Positions 58,323-64,000 of a stretch of 64,000 nucleotides of DNA are shown one piece after another; within the stretch, counting starts at the first letter, position 1, and each line of letters begins with the position of its first letter. The position numbers were made by a program, and so were the translations under genes. A model generated the notes under the pieces. The model did no database searches, was not told the DNA's origin, and worked only from the letters and a program-made list of their open reading frames with translations. Source of the stretch: Puniceibacterium sediminis (GTDB lineage: Bacteria > Pseudomonadota > Alphaproteobacteria > Rhodobacterales > Rhodobacteraceae); NCBI RefSeq assembly GCF_900188035.1, contig NZ_FZNN01000006.1, forward strand, positions 124,001 through 188,000. The letters run 5' to 3'.

Positions 58323-59354
58323 ATGTCCGAGGGGGTCCAAACCTCTCCCGCCTTCACGCCCCGGGTTTTTTCGGGGATCCAGCCTTCGGGCGATCTGCAT
58401 CTGGGAAACTATCTCGGCGCGCTCAAGCGCTTTGCCGATGCGCAGAACCAGGGTGTGCAGTCGATCTATTGCATGGTCGACCAGCACGCGATCACCGTCT
58501 GGCAGGAGCCGGCCAAGCTGCGTCAGGCGACCCGTGAACTGGCAGCAGGTTTCATCGCGTCGGGCATTGATCCGAAAAAATCCATCCTGTTCAACCAGAG
58601 CCAGGTCGCCGAACATGCGCAGCTCGGCTGGGTGTTCAACTGCGTGGCCCGCATGGGCTGGATGAAACGGATGACCCAGTTCAAGGACAAGGCGGGCAAG
58701 AATGCCGAAAATGCCTCGCTGGGACTGTTTGGCTATCCGGCGCTGATGGCAGCGGACATTCTGATTTATCATGCGACGCATGTCCCCGTGGGCGAGGATC
58801 AGAAGCAGCATATCGAACTGACCCGCGACATCGCGGCCAAGTTCAACCACGATTACGGCGTGGATTTTTTCCCGATGACCGAACCGGTGATCGAAGGTGC
58901 GGCAACTCGCGTCATGTCCCTACGCGACGGCTCCAAGAAGATGTCGAAATCCGACCCTTCCGAGGCCAGCCGCATCAATATGACCGACGACGCCGACACG
59001 ATCGCGTCGAAGATCCGTAAAGCCAAGACCGATCCCGACGCCCTTCCCTCCGAAGCCGAAGGCCTGAAGGATCGCCCCGAGGCGCGCAATCTGGTCAACA
59101 TTTACGCAGGCCTTGCCGACATGACGGTAGCCGAGGTTCTGGCGGAAAACGGCGGACAGCAATTTTCGGCCTTCAAGCCACGGCTGTCGGATCTCGCGGT
59201 AGCGAAGCTCGCCCCGATCTCGACCGAGATGGCCCGCCTGATGACCCAGCCAGACGAAATCGATGCCATCCTGCGCCACGGCGCGTCCCAGGCACGCGAA
59301 ATCGCCGCGCCGATCCTTGCCAAGACCTATGACATCGTCGGGATGGTGCGCTGA
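58323..59354 (+). CDS. trpS: Tryptophanyl-tRNA synthetase
   Basis: 343 aa class Ic synthetase. The HIGH-type motif is [14 protein letters not shown] near residue 20-35, and KMSKS is exact in [14 protein letters not shown] near residue 200-215. It charges tRNA-Trp. The ATG follows GACGGAG. A strong hairpin lies 28 bases after the stop. Confidence 0.98.
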   Translation: MSEGVQTSPAFTPRVFSGIQPSGDLHLGNYLGALKRFADAQNQGVQSIYCMVDQHAITVWQEPAKLRQATRELAAGFIASGIDPKKSILFNQSQVAEHAQLGWVFNCVARMGWMKRMTQFKDKAGKNAENASLGLFGYPALMAADILIYHATHVPVGEDQKQHIELTRDIAAKFNHDYGVDFFPMTEPVIEGAATRVMSLRDGSKKMSKSDPSEASRINMTDDADTIASKIRKAKTDPDALPSEAEGLKDRPEARNLVNIYAGLADMTVAEVLAENGGQQFSAFKPRLSDLAVAKLAPISTEMARLMTQPDEIDAILRHGASQAREIAAPILAKTYDIVGMVR

Positions 59355-59381
59355 CGGTCTGACCGTCGTTCCCTCAACACA

Positions 59382-59419
59382 CCTCTGCCCGGAGCAAGGC
59401 CACAGGCCCCGGGCAGAGG
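59382..59419 (+). terminator. Long hairpin after trpS
   Basis: A perfect 11-base stem CCTCTGCCCGG (59382-59392) / CCGGGCAGAGG (59409-59419) with a 16-base loop. No U-run follows (ATCTACTTCGG), so it is either a weak terminator or a 3' stabilising structure. Confidence 0.5.
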
Positions 59420-59548
59420 ATCTACTTCGGGTCCATTACGGACCGGGCGGGCGACAAACCACTGTGCGCAAAAGCACGAAGTACGTTCGATAGTGACTAT
59501 ATCCAGATCTTTTCGCACAGCATAAATTGCATGTCGAAAGGACATCCC

Positions 59549-60034
59549 ATGTCACACAAAACACATCCCCAGACCAGCATTGGTCACGTTCACCTCAAGG
59601 TTTCCAACCTCGACCGCGCGATCGCCTTTTATCGCGACGTGATGGGCTTCGAACTTCAGGTGACCTATGGCACGCAGGCGGCATTTCTTTCGGCTGGCGG
59701 CTATCATCATCACATCGGTCTCAACACTTGGGACAGCCGTGGCGGCACGCCCCCCGCGCCGGGCACCACCGGGCTTTACCATGTCGCCTTTCTCTACCCG
59801 GACCGCGCCGCCCTTGCCGCAACCTTCAAGAGCGTGTTGAACGCTGGTGTCCATATCTCTGGCGCTGCCGACCATGGCGTGTCCGAGGCGATCTATTTCA
59901 ATGACCCCGACGGCAACGGGATCGAGATCTACCGCGACCGCCCGCAGGAGGAATGGCCGCGCGACGCTTCGGGAACGATAAAGATGTCGAACACGTCCTT
60001 CGATCTCGACGCGCTTCTGGCCGAAGCTCTCTGA
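59549..60034 (+). CDS. VOC family (glyoxalase/dioxygenase-fold) protein
   Basis: 161 aa. ATG 59549 is preferred to ATG 59531 because AAAGGAC lies between them at the right distance. The fold shows two beta-alpha-beta repeats: GHVHLKVSNLDRAIAFYRDV at the N-terminus and the metal ligand segment YFNDPDGNGIEIYRDRP. His and Glu metal ligands are present. It resembles catechol 2,3-dioxygenase-like or lactoylglutathione lyase-like proteins; the substrate is unknown. Confidence 0.88.
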   Translation: MSHKTHPQTSIGHVHLKVSNLDRAIAFYRDVMGFELQVTYGTQAAFLSAGGYHHHIGLNTWDSRGGTPPAPGTTGLYHVAFLYPDRAALAATFKSVLNAGVHISGAADHGVSEAIYFNDPDGNGIEIYRDRPQEEWPRDASGTIKMSNTSFDLDALLAEAL

Positions 60035-60094
60035 CCCTCTGGACCTCTCCTCCCCCGACGCCTAGTTTGCGCCAACACAACAAGGAGAGCCCCC

Positions 60095-60961
60095 ATGGCC
60101 ACCGGCACCCAGATCCGCACCTATTTCGAAGGCCAGTGGCACGATGGTGATATACCGGTGATCCGGGGCGCGGATCACGGTGCCTGGCTTGGCTCCAACG
60201 TCTTTGATGGCGCGCGGTATGTACACGGGCTGGCACCGGACCTTCTTGCTCATTGCGCACGCGTCAACCGCTCGGCCGAGGCATTGATGGTCACCCCCAC
60301 GGTCCAGCCCGAGGATATGGTGAAAATCGTCTGGGACGGCCTGGCCGCCCACCCCAAGGACGCCGCCGTCTATATCCGCCCGATGTACTGGGCGCTGGAC
60401 GGGGACAGCACTGCGATCGTGCCGAAACCCGGCGGCGACACCGGATTTGCCATCTGCCTGGAAGCCATCCCCATGGCACCTGACAGCGCCTCGACCACGC
60501 TGACCCGCACCCGGTTTCGCCGTCCGGTGATGGAGGACGCCGTAGTCAACGCCAAGGCCGCCTGCCTCTATCCCAACAACGCCCGCATGCTGGCCGAGGC
60601 GCGCGCCAAGGGCTTCGGCAACGCGCTGGTCGCCGATGCGATGGGCAACGTCGCGGAATCCGCCACCGCGAACGTGTTCATGGTCAAGGACGGAACTGTA
60701 CTGACCCCGATCCCGAATGGCACCTTCCTGTCCGGCATCACCCGGGCACGCCATATCAGCAACCTGCGCGCTGACGGGGCCGATGTGGTCGAAACAGTCC
60801 TCACCTTTGATGACTTTCATGCCGCCGACGAAATCTTTCTGTCCGGCAACATGAACAAGGTGACCCCGGTCACCGCTTTTGACGACACCCAGTACCAGGT
60901 CGGCCCGGTCACGCGACATGTGCGAGAGCTTTACTGGGAATGGGCGCGATCCGAAGGATGA
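60095..60961 (+). CDS. Branched-chain amino-acid aminotransferase-like protein (class IV PLP)
   Basis: 288 aa class IV aminotransferase. The PLP-binding lysine is Lys154 in VVNAKAACLYPNN, and NVAESATANVFMVKDG holds the conserved Glu188. The ATG follows AAGGAG. The fold is shared by branched-chain aminotransferase and 4-amino-4-deoxychorismate lyase; the size and FDGARYV motif favour a branched-chain or D-amino acid aminotransferase. Named ilvE in many roseobacters, but a second paralogue elsewhere cannot be ruled out. Confidence 0.88.
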   Translation: MATGTQIRTYFEGQWHDGDIPVIRGADHGAWLGSNVFDGARYVHGLAPDLLAHCARVNRSAEALMVTPTVQPEDMVKIVWDGLAAHPKDAAVYIRPMYWALDGDSTAIVPKPGGDTGFAICLEAIPMAPDSASTTLTRTRFRRPVMEDAVVNAKAACLYPNNARMLAEARAKGFGNALVADAMGNVAESATANVFMVKDGTVLTPIPNGTFLSGITRARHISNLRADGADVVETVLTFDDFHAADEIFLSGNMNKVTPVTAFDDTQYQVGPVTRHVRELYWEWARSEG

Positions 60962-61260
60962 GTACGGCGCTGCCCGCCTGACTAAATATCAGGCCCTATC
61001 AAGTACAAGATACGATCTGGCCCCCCGGGCATAAGCCACCTCATCAACCTCAAGACCCACCAATATGCTGATAAATCATAATAATAACAGGATAATGGCT
61101 ACCTGCGGACAGTCAATTAAGGCGCAAATCGAGTGAAAATTCAGTTTGATTGATCCATGTCATAAACAAATCGTTTAGCTTTTCAGCCGTATCTTCCGAC
61201 ATCCCTGAGTTTCACGCAGGCCAAGGTTTTGAACCTTGGCAAAGTGGCGGAGAGTGTTTG
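60962..61260. other. AT-rich non-coding gap with a hairpin
   Basis: 299 bases, clearly AT-richer than the genes around it. It ends in a perfect 9-base hairpin with a 3-base loop (GCCAAGGTT / AACCTTGGC at 61220-61240), about 20 bases before the next start. The hairpin could affect translation of that gene. Confidence 0.5.
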
Positions 61261-61863
61261 ATGAAAAGCTTTATCCTGACAATTTTGACATCGCTTATGT
61301 TCGCCACCAGTTCGGGGGCCGTTATTCTTTCATTCGATGATGTGCCCGGCGGCAGCATTCAGAATGGCGACGGAAATATGCCTACGTATCAGGGCTATGT
61401 TTTTTCCTATACACTCGACTGGGTCGATCTTGAGGGGAGCGTCTGGAAGTATGGCGCGCACAGCGGTGACTTTGCGATCCTTAACAACAACGCCGGCATC
61501 GGAAGCGTCATGGCCGATGACAACTCGGATTTTACCTTTGAAGGTCTTTGGGCAAAGATGTGGTATACCCCCAAGGAAAGCGGTGATTATGCAACGCTGT
61601 CTGGCACGCTGGAAGGCTATAACGACGGGAACTTGATCTGGTCCATCAGCACCGTTTTGAACGGCAGCTACCAATATTTCGTGGCACAGGAAGGTCCGAT
61701 AGATGACCTTCGACTTGGGTTCGGGAATTATTTTCTTGTGGATGATCTGGAGCTGAAAGAATATTCACCGCCCGTGCCAGTGCCAGTGCCTGCGGGATTA
61801 CCTCTTATGTTAGGCGGGCTTGGCATGATTGCGTTACTCAGGTTCAGACCGCGAACTTCATAG
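61261..61863 (+). CDS. Predicted secreted protein with VPxPA-type C-terminal anchor
   Basis: 200 aa. ATG 61261 follows GGAGAG and starts a signal peptide (cleaved near SSGAV, about residue 20). The body is an all-beta-looking domain with no recognised family (ILSFDDVPGG, SVWKYGAHSGDFAILNNN). The C-terminus VPVPAGLPLMLGGLGMIALL followed by RFRPR resembles a PEP-CTERM or VPLPA sorting signal: Pro-rich motif, hydrophobic span, basic tail. The function is unknown; lower GC than its neighbours. Confidence 0.75.
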   Translation: MKSFILTILTSLMFATSSGAVILSFDDVPGGSIQNGDGNMPTYQGYVFSYTLDWVDLEGSVWKYGAHSGDFAILNNNAGIGSVMADDNSDFTFEGLWAKMWYTPKESGDYATLSGTLEGYNDGNLIWSISTVLNGSYQYFVAQEGPIDDLRLGFGNYFLVDDLELKEYSPPVPVPVPAGLPLMLGGLGMIALLRFRPRTS

Positions 61864-62069
61864 TTCTGCAGTGAGAAAAATATTTTCAGCGGCTTGAACG
61901 GCCCCGGTCACTGACGCTTGACCTGGGCAATTTGCCAGATCAACATCATTGCCCAACGCGAAGGGGTTTCTGCTTTCGCGGTATCAGGCTGTCACGGATT
62001 GCAGTACAATGCTCCGTGGTTGCCAGCAACATGCACCTGCGCCATGATCCCCTGCGAAGGAGACTCCCG

Positions 62070-62525
62070 ATGCGCAAGTTCCTCGTCGTGCTGGATGACA
62101 GCCGCGAATGTCTTAACGCGATGCGGTTCGCCGCCATGCGCGCCGCCAAGACCGGCGGCGGGGTGGCGATCCTTTCCGTGATCCCGCCGGATGACTTCAA
62201 TCACTGGATCGGCGTCGGCGACATCATGCGCGAAGAGGCGCGCGAACGCATCGTCGCGCATTTCGAGGTTTTCGCCAAATGGATGCGCGACAAGCAGGGC
62301 GTCGACCCCGAACTGGTCATCCGCGAAGGCGAGCCGGTGCAAGAGATCATTGAACAGGTCAAGGACGACCCAGATATCGGGGTCCTCGTCCTTGGTGCCG
62401 GAACCGACAAGAAGGGACCGGGCCCACTTGTCTCCCAGCTTAGCCGGAGCTCGGGCAGCCTGCCCATCCCGATCACCATCGTGCCCGGCGATATGTCCAA
62501 GGAACGGCTGGAAGCGATCACCTGA
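62070..62525 (+). CDS. Universal stress protein family protein
   Basis: 151 aa. ATG 62070 follows GAAGGAG. Shows the UspA fold: KFLVVLDDSRECLNAMRFA at the N-terminus and the nucleotide-binding-type loop VLVLGAGTDKKGPGPLVSQL in the C-terminal half. Such proteins respond to starvation and stress. Transcribed with, or just before, the NifU-like gene (110-base gap). Confidence 0.9.
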   Translation: MRKFLVVLDDSRECLNAMRFAAMRAAKTGGGVAILSVIPPDDFNHWIGVGDIMREEARERIVAHFEVFAKWMRDKQGVDPELVIREGEPVQEIIEQVKDDPDIGVLVLGAGTDKKGPGPLVSQLSRSSGSLPIPITIVPGDMSKERLEAIT

Positions 62526-62634
62526 TCCACCAGCCCAAACGCTCCGGCCGGTAATCAGTTTAGAATTGTTCCAAACCTTGACGCAGCCCCGCCGCAGGCG
62601 CATATAGTAGGCAATCCAGAAAGGAACGGCACAG

Positions 62635-63201
62635 ATGTTCATTCAGACCGAATCCACACCGAATCCGGCAACTCTCAAATTCCTGCCCGGCCAGACCGTT
62701 CTGGACATGGGCACCGCTGATTTCCCAAGCGCCGAGGGCGCTGCCGCCTCCCCTCTTGCCACCCGCCTTTTCACTGTGACCGGGGTCAAGGGCGTGTTCT
62801 TTGGCAACGATTTCGTCACTGTGACCAAAGCCGAAGAGACTGACTGGGACCACGTCAAACCAGCGATCCTTGGTGCCATCATGGAGCATTTCCAGTCCGG
62901 TCAGCCGGTCATGGCAGATGATGCCCAGCAGGCAGGCAGCGGTCATGCCGCACATGACGGCGCGGATTCCGAAATTGTCGGCCAGATCAAGGAACTGCTC
63001 GACAGCCGTGTCCGTCCGGCCGTTGCTCAGGATGGCGGCGACATCACCTTCCACGGCTTTGACCGCGGTGTGGTCTATCTGCACATGCAGGGCGCTTGCG
63101 CCGGCTGCCCCTCTTCGACCCTGACGCTGAAGATGGGGATTGAAAATCTGCTGCGCCACTACATCCCCGAGGTCACCGAAGTGCGCCCTGTCGCCGTCTG
63201 A
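62635..63201 (+). CDS. NifU family Fe-S scaffold protein (Nfu type)
   Basis: 188 aa. The N-terminal Nfu domain (MFIQTESTPNPATLKFLPGQTVL, about 1-90) is joined to a C-terminal NifU-like domain with CxxC at Cys155 and Cys158 (GACAGCPSSTLTLKMGIENLL). It carries Fe-S clusters to target enzymes. The layout is the mitochondrial NFU1 type. Followed after 11 bases by the acetyltransferase gene. Confidence 0.95.
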   Translation: MFIQTESTPNPATLKFLPGQTVLDMGTADFPSAEGAAASPLATRLFTVTGVKGVFFGNDFVTVTKAEETDWDHVKPAILGAIMEHFQSGQPVMADDAQQAGSGHAAHDGADSEIVGQIKELLDSRVRPAVAQDGGDITFHGFDRGVVYLHMQGACAGCPSSTLTLKMGIENLLRHYIPEVTEVRPVAV

Positions 63202-63212
63202 GGCCGCCAGTT

Positions 63213-63671
63213 GTGAATGATAGCTTGGGCGCGCGGGGCAATCCCGCCGCCTTGGCCGCGCTGCAATCGCGCGCCTATCGCGACATGTCCCCATGGTCGG
63301 CCCGTGATTTCGCCGACCTGCTGGACCATCCCACCGCTCTCCTGACCGCTCAGCCCCATGCATTTTGTTTGGGACGTATAATCGTGGACGAAGCAGAGAT
63401 CCTTGCGCTGGCCACCGACCCGGCCCATCAGCGCCAAGGACTGGCCTCGGGCATCCTCCTCTCCTTTCTGCAAGCGGCCGCCGGGCGCGGTGCGGTGACT
63501 GTCTTTCTTGAAGTCGCCGCCACCAACGTCGCCGCACTGGCTTTTTATCGAAAACACGGGTTTGATCAGTCCGGGCTGCGCAAGGGCTACTACCCACAGC
63601 CAGACGGCAGCCGCACCGACGCCCTGCTCATGTCGCGCGCACTGACCCAAGGTCACGGCCCCAACTCCTGA
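63213..63671 (+). CDS. GNAT family N-acetyltransferase (RimI-like)
   Basis: 152 aa from a GTG start. The acetyl-CoA-binding motif is ILALATDPAHQRQGLASGIL, followed by VFLEVAATNVAALAFYRKHGF, typical of RimI-type enzymes that acetylate protein N-termini. It overlaps nothing and lies 11 bases after the NifU-like gene, so the two form one operon; rimI in this position often follows tsaB, which is not seen here. Confidence 0.88.
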   Translation: MNDSLGARGNPAALAALQSRAYRDMSPWSARDFADLLDHPTALLTAQPHAFCLGRIIVDEAEILALATDPAHQRQGLASGILLSFLQAAAGRGAVTVFLEVAATNVAALAFYRKHGFDQSGLRKGYYPQPDGSRTDALLMSRALTQGHGPNS

Positions 63672-63807
63672 CATCGCCCCTTGCTGCAATGCAAAAAGCT
63701 GTTGACCCTCCCGTGCGGAAACGGCCTTAATTGTACCTGATCTGCTTTGATCCACCGAACGCGGCCCGGGTGCGCCCGCCGCGTCATTAACCATCTGGGA
63801 GCGACCT

Positions 63808-64000
63808 ATGACCCTCATGCAGAAATTCCTCGGCGCGGCCGCAACGCTGGCCCTGACGTCCGGGGCTGCCCTTGCCGACCCCGCGCTCATCTACGACCTT
63901 GGCGGGAAGTTCGACAAATCCTTTAACGAGGCCGCGTTCAACGGTGCCACCAAATGGGCCGAAGAAACCGGCGGTTCCTTCAAGGATATCGAACTTCAGT
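63808..64000 (+). CDS. BMP family ABC transporter substrate-binding protein, N-terminal fragment
   Basis: The first 64 codons are present; the gene runs past the window end. ATG 63808 follows GGGAG. A signal peptide (MTLMQKFLGAAATLALTSG, cleaved near ALADP) is followed by the start of a BMP/PnrA-like domain (LIYDLGGKFDKSFNEAAFNG). These proteins bind nucleosides or related compounds for ABC uptake. The remaining genes of the importer lie outside. Confidence 0.85.
   Translation, partial: MTLMQKFLGAAATLALTSGAALADPALIYDLGGKFDKSFNEAAFNGATKWAEETGGSFKDIELQ

Noticed and set aside
63712..63740. TTGACC with a possible -10 before the BMP gene
   Set aside because: No acceptable -10 hexamer at 16-18 bases; not strong enough to list.

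Overview
The window is chromosomal DNA from an alphaproteobacterium, most likely a member of the Rhodobacteraceae (Roseobacter clade). The base composition is GC-rich. Marker content fits this group: an RpoHII-type heat-shock sigma factor, a DUF1150 plus small heat-shock protein pair, a MidA-type methyltransferase directly after lgt, a DUF2161 protein, an rsmI/yraN/gshB group opposite an LpoA-like lipoprotein, and surface proteins ending in VPLPA-type C-terminal anchors. No tRNA, rRNA, CRISPR array, insertion sequence, phage or conjugation gene was recognised. The genes are mostly housekeeping, densely packed and often overlapping by 4 bases.

Layout. 1-4.1 kb: the end of a peptide-importer ATPase, a P1-family aminopeptidase, an SseB protein and a phosphohexomutase. 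4.2-9.9 kb: a spermidine/putrescine-type ABC importer operon that ends in an Asp/Glu-hydantoin racemase-family gene, with a divergent GntR/FCD regulator and a perfect palindromic operator candidate between them. 9.9-13.3 kb: a two-component system divergent from an HtrA-type protease, which looks like an envelope-stress unit. 13.5-19.5 kb: a glutathione transferase and a three-gene RND efflux operon with two adaptor proteins. 19.6-25.6 kb: ubiK, lgt, midA-like, pgeF, an Lrp regulator, trxB, DUF1150/hsp20 and DUF465. 25.9-30.3 kb: purE-purK, a solitary PhnM-like amidohydrolase overlapping a lipase-like gene, and an EamA transporter. 30.5-34.6 kb: groES-groEL under a perfect CIRCE operator, a DUF2161 nuclease-like protein and a TraB/GumN protein.

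34.7-43.1 kb is a long minus-strand run: rpoH, chaN-like, coaBC, dut, a membrane-anchored ThiF/MoeB-like enzyme, a polar amino-acid importer pair and an M3 oligopeptidase. 43.3-48.98 kb: a glutathione transferase fused to a cysteine-rich YHS-like tail, the comM-like yifB, an HSL-type hydrolase, gshB, yraN and rsmI. 49-53 kb: an LpoA-like lipoprotein overlapping glnD. 53.2-64 kb: a choice-of-anchor A surface protein, murJ, a phospholipase D-like enzyme, a rhomboid homologue lacking both catalytic residues, trpS, a glyoxalase-fold protein, a branched-chain aminotransferase, a second anchored surface protein, a universal stress protein, a NifU-like scaffold, an acetyltransferase and the start of a BMP-family binding protein.

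No complete undescribed system is evident. The most interesting leads are the pseudo-rhomboid between the phospholipase D-like gene and trpS, the importer/racemase operon of unknown substrate, the ChaN-like gene whose signal peptide begins only at a non-standard start codon, the GST-YHS fusion, the solitary PhnM homologue, and the two anchored surface proteins with no sorting enzyme in the window.
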